Below, in pieces: positions 44,507 through 53,381 of a stretch of 62,825 bases of DNA (positions within the stretch are counted from its first letter, which is position 1; each line of letters starts with the position of its first letter). The position numbers and the translations under genes are program-made. The notes beneath the pieces are model-generated. The model worked only from the letters and a program-made list of their open reading frames with translations. It was not told where the DNA came from and searched no databases. This DNA is from Bacteroidales bacterium (GTDB taxonomy: Bacteria; Bacteroidota; Bacteroidia; Bacteroidales; UBA932): the NCBI GenBank assembly GCA_017430365.1, contig JAFRNC010000007.1, forward strand, positions 1 to 62,825. The letters are read 5' to 3'.

Positions 44507-44514
44507 TATCTTTG
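44507..44514 (+). promoter_or_regulatory. -7 element of the reduced Oar gene, five bases from the ATG
   Basis: TATCTTTG is an exact match; five bases (44515-44519) precede the ATG at 44520. Confidence 0.65.
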
Positions 44515-44519
44515 TATCG

Positions 44520-46169
44520 ATGAAACGATTATTCCTTCTTTTTGCCCTGCTATGCTTCGTTACGGCGTCGGCACAGGTGACAACGGCCTCGATAGGAGGA
44601 CGTATCACAGACGACAACGGTCCGATCGAAGGCGTGACGGTGGTGGCCATACACCAGCCGACCAATACCCAGTATTACGCCACTACCGGCCGCGGCGGCT
44701 GGTATCAGATGCTGGACGTATTGCCGGGCGGCCCTTATACTGTCCGTATCCACTATTTCAGCTACAATCCGCTGACAGTCCGGAACCTGTTCACATATGC
44801 CGGCGAGAATATGGTCGTAGATGCCGACCTTGAGGCGGGGACTACCGAAGTCCACCGTGGCGAGGCGGCGACCTCGCTCCGGCTGGGTGAAGCCCTGGGC
44901 GGGGGATCGGTAGCCGTTTCTCCGCTCGACTTCAATCTGGTGGCGCAGGAGATAGACACGCCGGTTCCGTTCGACGTCCGTGAGGAAGCGACGCTTACCG
45001 GCGAAAACCGGCTGCGTATGACACCCACGGGAACCAGCCGTTTCCATGGCTCGGCCTTCGGTTATTACTACGGAGGGTTCCCTTCTGCCGGGTCGAAAGG
45101 GATTTTCGGCCTGAACATGTCCACTCCCATATCAAGCGAGGACTACCTGATGTACGCCGGCCTGCAGTACGGTCCTTCGGGCCTCAACGGGACAGCCCGT
45201 TTAGATGCGCGCCTTGGCGGTACGAACCGTCTGGACCTGACCGGAGGCCGCCTCGACGGGATGGATTCATGGGCGGCGGCCGGATTTACCACGCAACTGG
45301 GTGACGGAGCCGCTTCCAACCGGGCACAGGCCGGCTGGTACGGGTCTCCCATGGACCGTCAGCTGGTTTTCAGTGACGATTTCACTGTGGCCGCGGGTTC
45401 CCAGCGGCTGCTGGTGGGTGTGCGGGCTGCACACCAGAACATGACAGCCATCGATTCAAGCGCCACTCAGGGTGATGTATATGTACAGGATGTCATACGC
45501 CTCGGTCGGCGTATGACACTTCAGGCAGGCCTCCGCTTCAGCTTCCCGTTCGCCTTTTCACCCCGCGTCAGTCTGCGGTACGACCTGCTGGGCGACGGAG
45601 CGTTTGTGCTGAGGGCCGGAACTGCGGTCTATGGAGTACACGGGGAAGGATCGGTATGGAAAAACCTGGCGGCGGTCGATACGAGGCTTCCGGGAGAATT
45701 CTATCTCACGCTTGAAGGAATCTACGGCCAGTCCTGGAAGAGGCCTTTCTATATTTCAAGGCGCAATATCATCGACAGCCATTATGCCCTTACCGCACGC
45801 CTGGAGCGCCCGCTTGCCGACCGTTTATGGGCCCTGGCTTCCTATACCAGGAGTGACGGATTCTACAAGGACCGCATTTACGGTGGATTCTCATACAAGG
45901 CCTTGTATCTGACACGTATGGCCACTACCGTATCGGTGCTGTACCGTGGAAGCCATTACGTGGGCAACGATGAGTTCAGCAGCTATTATCCCGCTCCTGA
46001 AATCGATATATGGCAGCATTCCGTCGAGGCGCGTGTGTCGCAGGATCTGGGAACAGGCGACGGCGGCCATGTGCTGCAGGTCACAGGCTACGTCCGTCAC
46101 ATCGTCAACAGTCGTTCGTATTCCGGCAACGGCACCTGGATACTCGCCGGGCTGAGGTATTCCTTATAG
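44520..46169 (+). CDS. Reduced Oar-like outer-membrane protein (mini-Oar)
   Basis: The start is the ATG at 44520, directly after the promoter; the upstream ATG at 44439 is inside the previous gene. The 549-residue protein is half the length of its two neighbours. It keeps the signal peptide and the regulatory domain (QVTTASIGGRITDDNGPIEG) but the first ~70 residues of the plug are missing; only the tail (PFDVREEATLTGENRLRMTP) remains, followed by a shorter barrel with strands such as LEGIYGQSWKRPFY, ending in ILAGLRYSL. It may be a plug-reduced pore, a protein-protein partner of the neighbouring receptors, or a decaying paralogue; the intact frame argues against simple decay. Confidence 0.8.
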   Translation: MKRLFLLFALLCFVTASAQVTTASIGGRITDDNGPIEGVTVVAIHQPTNTQYYATTGRGGWYQMLDVLPGGPYTVRIHYFSYNPLTVRNLFTYAGENMVVDADLEAGTTEVHRGEAATSLRLGEALGGGSVAVSPLDFNLVAQEIDTPVPFDVREEATLTGENRLRMTPTGTSRFHGSAFGYYYGGFPSAGSKGIFGLNMSTPISSEDYLMYAGLQYGPSGLNGTARLDARLGGTNRLDLTGGRLDGMDSWAAAGFTTQLGDGAASNRAQAGWYGSPMDRQLVFSDDFTVAAGSQRLLVGVRAAHQNMTAIDSSATQGDVYVQDVIRLGRRMTLQAGLRFSFPFAFSPRVSLRYDLLGDGAFVLRAGTAVYGVHGEGSVWKNLAAVDTRLPGEFYLTLEGIYGQSWKRPFYISRRNIIDSHYALTARLERPLADRLWALASYTRSDGFYKDRIYGGFSYKALYLTRMATTVSVLYRGSHYVGNDEFSSYYPAPEIDIWQHSVEARVSQDLGTGDGGHVLQVTGYVRHIVNSRSYSGNGTWILAGLRYSL

Positions 46170-47189
46170 CCAGCGGCGGAGTTCGTCTATATGCTCCGGC
46201 GGGGTGGCCCAGCTGGTGGCGAACCTTACTGCCGTGTGGTCATGATCCACCTTGTCCCACAGGTCGAAAGCCACGTGTTTGGACAGTTCCTCAAGTTTTG
46301 AGTTTTCAAGGATCACGAACTGCTGGTTGGTGGGTGAATCGAGGAAGAAAGTGCATCCGTGCTCTGTCAGCATCTCCTTGAGGCGCATAGCCATGTCGAT
46401 GGCGTACCGGCTGATCTCGAAATACAGTCCGTCGGTGAAGAGCGTGTCGAACTGTATGCCCAGCAGGCGGCCCTTGGCCATCATAGCCCCGTGCTGCTTG
46501 GTGATGGTATAGAAATGAGCAGGAGCATTTCCCTTGGGGAAAACCACGGCCTCGCCGCAGAAGCAGCCGACCTTGGTGCCTCCGATGTAGAAGACGTCGC
46601 TGAGGCGGGCGATGTCGGGAAGAGTAAGGTCGCATTCCGGACTCATGAGGCCGTATCCCAGACGGGCTCCGTCGATGAAGAGCGGCAGGGAGTATTTGTC
46701 GCATATGGCCCTGATCTCTTCAAGTTTCTGTTTTGAATAGATGGTGCCGTATTCAGTAGGGAAGGAGATGTAGACCATTCCCGGGAAGACCATGTGCTCG
46801 TAGTTCGGATCCGTCACTGCCGCCTCGAGGCAGGAGGAGAGTTCCTCGGGAAGGATCTTCCCCCTGTGTCCGGGAATCGTGAGCACCTTGTGTCCGGTGT
46901 ACTCCACGGCACCCGCTTCATGTACCCCAATATGACCCGTTTCAGCCGATACGACTCCTTCATAATCGCGCAGCATCGCGGCAATCACGGTCGAGTTCGT
47001 CTGGGTGCCCCCGACCAGGAAGAAGACGTCGGCGTCGGGAGCGGCGCAGGCCTCCCTGATTTTGGCCTTGGCGCTTTCGCAGTAGTGGTCCATGCCGTAA
47101 CCGGGCAGTTGTTCGAGATTTGTGGCGGCGAGGCGTTCCAGAATCTTCGGGTGGGCGCCTTCGGAATAGTCGCAGGTAAAGGAGATCAT
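46164..47189 (-). CDS. Threonine aldolase/beta-eliminating lyase family enzyme
   Basis: The start is the ATG at 47189 (MISFTCDYSEGAHPKILERL), placed 26 bases after a promoter element. The 341-residue PLP enzyme resembles low-specificity L-threonine aldolase: VGGTQTNSTV, HIGVHEAGAVEYTGHK, DGARLGYGL and the PLP lysine in GGTKVG. It may cleave threonine or allo-threonine to glycine and acetaldehyde, or act on related beta-hydroxy amino acids. The last six bases overlap the mini-Oar end. Confidence 0.85.
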   Translation of the reverse strand: MISFTCDYSEGAHPKILERLAATNLEQLPGYGMDHYCESAKAKIREACAAPDADVFFLVGGTQTNSTVIAAMLRDYEGVVSAETGHIGVHEAGAVEYTGHKVLTIPGHRGKILPEELSSCLEAAVTDPNYEHMVFPGMVYISFPTEYGTIYSKQKLEEIRAICDKYSLPLFIDGARLGYGLMSPECDLTLPDIARLSDVFYIGGTKVGCFCGEAVVFPKGNAPAHFYTITKQHGAMMAKGRLLGIQFDTLFTDGLYFEISRYAIDMAMRLKEMLTEHGCTFFLDSPTNQQFVILENSKLEELSKHVAFDLWDKVDHDHTAVRFATSWATPPEHIDELRRWL

Positions 47190-47215
47190 AATTGTCGGTT
47201 CCAGTGAATTGTCGA

Positions 47216-47223
47216 CAAACTTA
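47216..47223 (-). promoter_or_regulatory. -7 element of the aldolase gene
   Basis: The minus strand reads TAAGTTTG, an exact TAnnTTTG match. Confidence 0.6.
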
Positions 47224-47236
47224 CGCAATTATTTCG

Positions 47237-47244
47237 TATCTTTC
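47237..47244 (+). promoter_or_regulatory. Possible -7 element of the protease gene
   Basis: TATCTTTC differs at the last base from TAnnTTTG; it is 40 bases before the ATG at 47285. Confidence 0.4.
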
Positions 47245-47284
47245 ACGAATCTTTTTGAATGTTACGAATAAAACGACTTAAAGC

Positions 47285-50200
47285 ATGAAACGTACCCTTA
47301 CCCTCATCCTGCTGGCTTTTTTCGGCCTGACGGCCGTTTTTGCCCAGGAGAGCCCGCGCTGGCTCCGCAAGAATGCCATATCTCCCGACGGAAAACAGGT
47401 CGCCTTCTCATATAAGGGCGACATATACACGGTTCCGGTCACAGGCGGTACCGCCCGGCAGCTTACCACCAATCCCGCCTACGATTCCGACCCTGTATGG
47501 ACCCCCGACGGCACCCAGATATTCTTCAGTTCGTGGCGGGAGGGAAGCAAGGATATATATCGCGTGGCCGCATCCGGCGGCACGCCAAAACGGATTACCG
47601 ACTATCCCGGCAACGAGACCCCCAAAGCCGTCCTTCCCGACGGACGCATCGCCTTTACGGCATCCCTCCAGCCGGACATCAATTATGGCGGTTTCCCCGG
47701 CGACCCCCAGGTCTATGCGGTGGACGACAGCGGCCGAAGGCCCTCTCTGCTGACTTCGGTCACGATGTCCGAAATGAGCGTCCGCTCCGACGGAGCCATT
47801 CTGTATGAGGACTATAAAGGCTATGAAGACCCTCTCCGCAAGCACCACACCTCTTCCGTGACCAGGGACATCTGGCTCTGCAAGGACGGTGTATTCACCC
47901 AGCTGACCAAGTATGTCGGCGAGGACCGTCAGCCCGTCTTCGCGGCTGACGGCGACACTTTCTACTACCTGAGCGAACAGGACGGCAAAACCATCAACCT
48001 CTTCCGCAGCTCCGTCAGCAATCCCGGCAGGAACGTCAAGCTCACTTCATATGAGAAGGATCCAGTCCGCTACGTCTCCGTGGCGGCTGACGGCACGCTT
48101 ACTTTCTCCCAGAACGGCGACCTGTACGTGATGAAGGAGGGCTCCCAGCCCCGTAAACTCGAAATTACCGTGATCCGTGACGAGAACGAGCGCGACATGG
48201 TGAAGATGAATTATACCGGCGGTGCGACCGCGATGGCCGTATCGCCCGACGGGAAGGAGATTGCCATGGTGATCAGGGGCGACGTCTTCGTTACATCTAC
48301 CGAATACAATACGACCAGGCGCATCACCAACACGCCCGAACAGGAAAGGGGAGTGAGCTTTTCCAAGGACGGACGCGAGCTTTACTACGCAGCTGAGCGC
48401 GGAGGATGCTGGGGCATCTGGCGTACTGTGCTGACGGGCAAGAACGACAAACTCTTCACCTATGCGGTCAACACGAAGGAGGAGCTTTTCTCCGACCCCG
48501 GTGAAACCTGCTTCCAGCCGGAAGTGTCTCCCGACGGTAAGTGGGTGGCCTATCTCCGCGACCGCACCGAACTGGTCGTGAAGCCGGCCAAGGGCGGCAA
48601 GACCAAGTCGCTGCTCAAAGGCGCAAACTACTCTTACAGCGACGGTGACCAGGATTTCGCATGGAGTCCCGACAGCGAGTATCTGCTCGCAACCTATCAG
48701 GCCAACGGCGGCTGGAACAACGTAGACATCGCGCTCATCGAGGTTGACAACGGCAAGGTGACGGACCTTACCGAGAGCGGCTACAACGACGGCGGATTCC
48801 GCTGGGCGCTTGGCGGCAAGGCCATGACATGGGAATCCGACAAGAACGGCTACCGCAGCCACGGAAGCTGGGGCGCCCACGACGATATCTACATCATGTT
48901 CTTCGACGGCAAGGAGATGACCAAGTTCCTCCAGGACAAGGAGGACGAGGAGATAGAGAAACTGCTCAGCGGCAAGAGCGAAAAACAGCTTGCCAAGGAG
49001 GAGAAGAAAGACAGCCTGGCCCAGGAGAAACCCAGGAAACTCGAACTCCTGCTCGACGGACGTGAGAACCGCACCCGCAGGCTCACTTCATCTTCGGCCG
49101 CTTACGGCGACCACTATCTCTCGAAGGACGGGCACCAGCTATACTATGTCACGCCTCTTGAAAGCGGAGCCGGTCTCTGCGTGAAGGATCTCCGTGAAGG
49201 CAGCGTAAAGGTGCTCGCCCGCGGTGTCCAGGGCAGCATCACCCCTTCCGCCGACGGCAGCACCATCTATGTCTTCTCGGGACGCGGCATCACCAAAGTG
49301 ACCCTCGCCGGCGGCCAGACCAAGCAGATCGGCTTCTCGGGTGATTTCGAATTCAAGCCCAAGGCAGAACGCGAATATATGTTCGGCCACATCTGGAAGC
49401 AGGTCAAGGAGAAATTCTACGATCCCGCCCTCCACGGAGCCGACTGGGACTACTATCGTGACAACTACGCGCAGTTCCTGCCCTACATCGACAACTATTT
49501 CGATTTCCAGGAGATGCTCTCCGAATTGCTCGGCGAGCTTAACGGTTCCCATACCGGCGCCCGCTACCGTCCCGCCGGAGGCGAGACGATGGGCAGGTTG
49601 GGAGTCCTTTACGACCAGAACTATGCCGGTGAAGGCATACGTATCGGCGAAGTCCTTCCCGGCGGTGTCCTCAATCTTGCCGACAGTGAAATCAAGGCCG
49701 GAGATATGATAATGGCCATCGACGGCCACGCCATCGCACCCGGTGAGAACTGGTTCCCCCTGCTTGCCGGGAAAGCCGGCAAGAAAATCGTCGTGACGGT
49801 CCGCAAGGGCGGAAAGGACGAGGACCTCATCGTGAAACCCGTGGCAAACGAGTCGGCCCTCCTCTACAAGCGCTGGGTCCGCCAGCGTGAGGAGATGGTG
49901 GAGCGTCTCTCCGGCGGCCGCGTGGGCTATGTCCATGTGGAAGGGATGGATTCTCCCTCGTTCCGTGAAGTCTATTCCAAGGCGCTCGGCAAATACCGCG
50001 GCTGCGACGCCCTCATCGTGGATATCCGCCACAACGGAGGCGGCTGGCTCCACGACGACCTTGTCACCTTCCTCGGAGGCGAAGCCTATGTGGAGTGGCG
50101 CCCTAGGGGACAGTACATCGGCACCGAGCCCTACAGCAAATGGACCAAACCTTCCTGCGTGCTCATAGGCGAGGACTGCTACTCCGATGCATGCGGCTTC

Positions 50201-50470
50201 CCCTTCGCCTACCGTGACCTCAAGATCGGCAAACTGATCGGCATGCCGGTTCCCGGCACCATGACCGCGGTATGGTGGGAGACCCAGATCAATCCGCAGA
50301 TCGTCTTCGGCATTCCGCAGGTCGGAGGATGGACACGTGCCAACCAGTACATGGAGAACCATCAGATCGAACCCGACATCCGCGTGGCCAACGATCCTGC
50401 CTCCATGCTCAGGGGAGAGGACCTTCAACTTGAGGCGGCGGTGAAGGAGATGCTCCGCAGCGTCAAATAA
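47285..50470 (+). CDS. Tricorn-like S41 protease
   Basis: The 1061-residue protein has a signal peptide (to about FAQES), an N-terminal seven-bladed WD40/TolB-like propeller (repeats such as SPDGKQVAFSYKGDIYTVP), a second propeller, an acidic-basic coil around 555-600 (KSEKQLAKEEKKDSLAQEKP), a core helical region (GHIWKQVKEKFYDPALHG), a PDZ-like segment (IRIGEVLPGGVLNLADSEIK) and a C-terminal S41 protease domain with VDIRHNGGGW and the serine loop GEDCYSDACGFP. Tricorn-type enzymes cut peptides; the signal peptide places this one outside the cytoplasm. Confidence 0.9.
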   Translation: MKRTLTLILLAFFGLTAVFAQESPRWLRKNAISPDGKQVAFSYKGDIYTVPVTGGTARQLTTNPAYDSDPVWTPDGTQIFFSSWREGSKDIYRVAASGGTPKRITDYPGNETPKAVLPDGRIAFTASLQPDINYGGFPGDPQVYAVDDSGRRPSLLTSVTMSEMSVRSDGAILYEDYKGYEDPLRKHHTSSVTRDIWLCKDGVFTQLTKYVGEDRQPVFAADGDTFYYLSEQDGKTINLFRSSVSNPGRNVKLTSYEKDPVRYVSVAADGTLTFSQNGDLYVMKEGSQPRKLEITVIRDENERDMVKMNYTGGATAMAVSPDGKEIAMVIRGDVFVTSTEYNTTRRITNTPEQERGVSFSKDGRELYYAAERGGCWGIWRTVLTGKNDKLFTYAVNTKEELFSDPGETCFQPEVSPDGKWVAYLRDRTELVVKPAKGGKTKSLLKGANYSYSDGDQDFAWSPDSEYLLATYQANGGWNNVDIALIEVDNGKVTDLTESGYNDGGFRWALGGKAMTWESDKNGYRSHGSWGAHDDIYIMFFDGKEMTKFLQDKEDEEIEKLLSGKSEKQLAKEEKKDSLAQEKPRKLELLLDGRENRTRRLTSSSAAYGDHYLSKDGHQLYYVTPLESGAGLCVKDLREGSVKVLARGVQGSITPSADGSTIYVFSGRGITKVTLAGGQTKQIGFSGDFEFKPKAEREYMFGHIWKQVKEKFYDPALHGADWDYYRDNYAQFLPYIDNYFDFQEMLSELLGELNGSHTGARYRPAGGETMGRLGVLYDQNYAGEGIRIGEVLPGGVLNLADSEIKAGDMIMAIDGHAIAPGENWFPLLAGKAGKKIVVTVRKGGKDEDLIVKPVANESALLYKRWVRQREEMVERLSGGRVGYVHVEGMDSPSFREVYSKALGKYRGCDALIVDIRHNGGGWLHDDLVTFLGGEAYVEWRPRGQYIGTEPYSKWTKPSCVLIGEDCYSDACGFPFAYRDLKIGKLIGMPVPGTMTAVWWETQINPQIVFGIPQVGGWTRANQYMENHQIEPDIRVANDPASMLRGEDLQLEAAVKEMLRSVK

Positions 50471-50475
50471 TTTCG

Positions 50476-50483
50476 TATATTTG
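50476..50483 (+). promoter_or_regulatory. -7 element of guaB
   Basis: TATATTTG is an exact match, 26 bases before the ATG at 50510, with an intervening leader. Confidence 0.65.
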
Positions 50484-50509
50484 CAAAATTTTACCCGATT
50501 CCACACAAC

Positions 50510-51976
50510 ATGATTTCCGACAAGATTGTTATGGAGGGTCTGACGTACGACGACGTACTGCTCATTCCTGCCCGTTCCGAAGTTCTTCCCCGTGAGGTTG
50601 ACGTACAGACGCGTTTCACCCGCGAGATTCCTCTGCAGGTGCCGATCGTATCGGCCGCCATGGACACCGTGACCGACGCAAACCTGGCCATAGCTATCGC
50701 CCGTGAGGGAGGTATCGGCGTCATCCACAAGAACATGCCCATCGAGATGCAGATGGAACACGTCCGCAAGGTGAAGCGTGCCGAGAACGGCATGATCTAC
50801 GATCCCATCACGATCGACGTCGAAGCGACGGTGGGCGACGCCCTCCGTCTCATGTCGCAGTATCATATCGGCGGCATCCCCGTGGTCGATCCCGGCAACC
50901 GCCTGATCGGCATCGTGACCAACCGCGACCTTCGTTTCCAGGACAATCATGCTACACCGATAAAGACCGTCATGACCAGCGAGAACCTGATCACGGTCGG
51001 CCCCAGCACGACGATTCCCCAGGCGACCGAGGTGCTCCGGAAGAACCGAATCGAAAAGCTTCCGGTCGTCGACGGTGAAGGAAGGCTTGTCGGACTGATC
51101 ACATACCGGGACATCACCAAGATCAAGGACAATCCCAAGGCGAGCAAGGATACCCTCGGCCGTCTCCGCGTGGCGGCGGCCGTGGGCATCAATTCCCACA
51201 GCCTCGAGGATGTTGAACGCCTGGTGAGCGTCCATACCGACGCAGTCGTCCTCGACACGGCCCACGGCCATTCCGCCGGCGTTCTCAAGACGGTCAGGAA
51301 GATCCGCGACGCTTTCCCCGACCTGCAGATAGTGGCTGGCAACATAGCTACCGCCGATGCGGCCCGCGCACTTGCCGAATGCGGCGTCGACGCAGTCAAG
51401 GTTGGCATAGGCCCCGGTTCCATCTGCACCACCCGCATCATAGCCGGTATCGGCGTGCCCCAGCTTACGGCCGTGATGGAGACTTCCAACGCCCTCAAGG
51501 GTACCGGAATTCCCGTAATCGCAGACGGCGGTATCCGCTATTCGGGCGATATCGTCAAGGCCCTCGCAGCTGGTGCGAGCACCATCATGGCCGGTTCCCT
51601 CTTCGCCGGTGTGGAGGAGGCTCCCGGTGAGGCGATCATCCTCAACGGCCGCAAGTTCAAGTCCTATCGCGGAATGGGTTCGCTGGAGGCCATGCAGAAA
51701 GGCTCAAAGGACCGCTATTTCCAGGACATGGAAGAGGATATCAAGAAACTGGTTCCGGAAGGAATCGTGGCGCAGGTGCCCTACAAGGGAACCCTTGCCG
51801 AGGTGATTTACCAGCTCGTCGGCGGCCTGAGGGCCGGTATGGGCTATTGCGGAGCAGCCAATCTGGCTGCGCTGCGTGAGGCTAAGTTCGTCAAGATCAC
51901 TGCCGCCGGCATGATAGAGAGCCATCCCCACGACGTGACGATCACCCGCGAGGCCCCCAACTACTCCACCCGTTAG
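50510..51976 (+). CDS. guaB: IMP dehydrogenase
   Basis: The 488-residue enzyme oxidises IMP to XMP, the first step to GMP. The catalytic loop [11 protein letters not shown] (Cys306), the NAD/IMP site SAAMDTVTD and the flap end are present. Two CBS domains (about 95-205) sit between the strands of the barrel, as usual, with DNPKASKD at the end of the second. Normal length. guaA is not nearby. Confidence 0.97.
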   Translation: MISDKIVMEGLTYDDVLLIPARSEVLPREVDVQTRFTREIPLQVPIVSAAMDTVTDANLAIAIAREGGIGVIHKNMPIEMQMEHVRKVKRAENGMIYDPITIDVEATVGDALRLMSQYHIGGIPVVDPGNRLIGIVTNRDLRFQDNHATPIKTVMTSENLITVGPSTTIPQATEVLRKNRIEKLPVVDGEGRLVGLITYRDITKIKDNPKASKDTLGRLRVAAAVGINSHSLEDVERLVSVHTDAVVLDTAHGHSAGVLKTVRKIRDAFPDLQIVAGNIATADAARALAECGVDAVKVGIGPGSICTTRIIAGIGVPQLTAVMETSNALKGTGIPVIADGGIRYSGDIVKALAAGASTIMAGSLFAGVEEAPGEAIILNGRKFKSYRGMGSLEAMQKGSKDRYFQDMEEDIKKLVPEGIVAQVPYKGTLAEVIYQLVGGLRAGMGYCGAANLAALREAKFVKITAAGMIESHPHDVTITREAPNYSTR

Positions 51977-52013
51977 CGTTTGGCGCAAGAGTTGCTGGGA
52001 TAGAAATCCGTTA

Positions 52014-53378
52014 ATGCAGAAGAAAATGAAGAGAATACTTTCGACGGCCCTGATGCTGCTCTCTTTCCTGCCGCTGGGAGCCCAGAAATACGACGGCGTG
52101 ATCGAGAAATCGGTCGCCATGATCGGGAACGACATAGTGATGCTTTCGGAAATCGAGGCCGAGGCGCAGATGATGCGCGCCCGCGGGCTTACAGTCGACA
52201 GGACCGCACGCTGCGAAATCCTCGAGAACTTCCTGGTATCGAAGCTCTTCCTGACGCAGGCGAAGCTCGACTCCCTGGTCGTCAACGAGGCGCAGGTGAA
52301 TGCCATGCTCGACCAGCGCGTCAATGAGGTGATGAGCACCCTCGGCGGTGAGCAGAAGACGGAGGAATATTTCAACAGGCCTATCTACAAACTCCGCCAG
52401 GAGTGGCGCGAGACCCTGAGCGACCAGTCGCTCATCCAGGAGATGCAGCGCAACGTGGCTTCGGAGATTCCGAAGGTCACGCCCCGTGATATCCGCAAGT
52501 ATGTCGAAGAGACCCCCGCAGAGGACCTCCCCATGGTCAGCACCAAATACCGTATCCGTCAGATAGGCGTATATCCCGACAAGGAGGCCGCCGAACTTGC
52601 GGTCAAGGAACAGCTGATCGGCCTTCGCGAGAGGGTGGTAAACGGCGAGAAGTTCTCCACGCTTGCGCGCCTCTATTCCGAGGATCCGGGCAGCGTGAGC
52701 AAGGGTGGTGAGCTCGGAATGGCTTCCCGTTCCATTTTCTGGCCCGCTTTCTCCGACGCGGCGATGTCGCTCAAGGTGGGACAGGTGTCCCAGATAGTGG
52801 AGACTCCCGACGGATTCCATATCATCCAGCTTATCGAAAGGGACGGGGACATGTTCAACGCGAGACACATCCTCATCAAGCCCAAATACACCTCCGGCGA
52901 CCGCGACCGGGCCTTCCACAAGCTCGACAGCATACGCAACCTGGTTGTGGCGGACTCCCTCTCCTTCTTCGACGCCGCCCGCTCATTCTCCGAAGAGAAG
53001 CACAGCGCCACCAACGGCGGCCTCATGGCCGACGAGTATACGGGATCGTCCTATTTCGAGAAGGACCAGCTCAAGCCCGCAGACTACAATGTCCTGAGGA
53101 ACATGAAGGAAGGTGAGATTTCGGAACCTTTCGAATCCCTCGACAACGAGGGACGCAACGGCAACACCATCTACAAGATCCTCTATCTTGAAAAGATCAT
53201 ACCCGCCCACGTGGCCAATTTCCAGGAAGACTACAACTCCCTTCTGGAGGAGGTCAACCAGAAAAACTCCATGAAGGCCATCGACAAATTCATAGAGGAG
53301 AAGCAGAAGAGCACCTACATAGTCATAGATCCAATGTTCCAGGGGTGCGAATTCCAGCGACAGGGCTGGGTAAAATAA
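52014..53378 (+). CDS. SurA-like periplasmic peptidyl-prolyl isomerase
   Basis: The 454-residue protein has a signal peptide (MQKKMKRILSTALMLLSFLP; the ATG at 52026 is an alternative start), an N-terminal helical chaperone region (ILENFLVSKLFLTQAKLDSL) and two parvulin (rotamase) domains, the first around RLYSEDPGSVSKGGELGMAS and the second around ARSFSEEKHSATNGGLMADE. It should assist folding and delivery of outer-membrane proteins. It precedes the OstA-like gene by three bases, so the two are probably co-transcribed as an outer-membrane biogenesis unit. Confidence 0.9.
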   Translation: MQKKMKRILSTALMLLSFLPLGAQKYDGVIEKSVAMIGNDIVMLSEIEAEAQMMRARGLTVDRTARCEILENFLVSKLFLTQAKLDSLVVNEAQVNAMLDQRVNEVMSTLGGEQKTEEYFNRPIYKLRQEWRETLSDQSLIQEMQRNVASEIPKVTPRDIRKYVEETPAEDLPMVSTKYRIRQIGVYPDKEAAELAVKEQLIGLRERVVNGEKFSTLARLYSEDPGSVSKGGELGMASRSIFWPAFSDAAMSLKVGQVSQIVETPDGFHIIQLIERDGDMFNARHILIKPKYTSGDRDRAFHKLDSIRNLVVADSLSFFDAARSFSEEKHSATNGGLMADEYTGSSYFEKDQLKPADYNVLRNMKEGEISEPFESLDNEGRNGNTIYKILYLEKIIPAHVANFQEDYNSLLEEVNQKNSMKAIDKFIEEKQKSTYIVIDPMFQGCEFQRQGWVK

Positions 53379-53381
53379 ACG

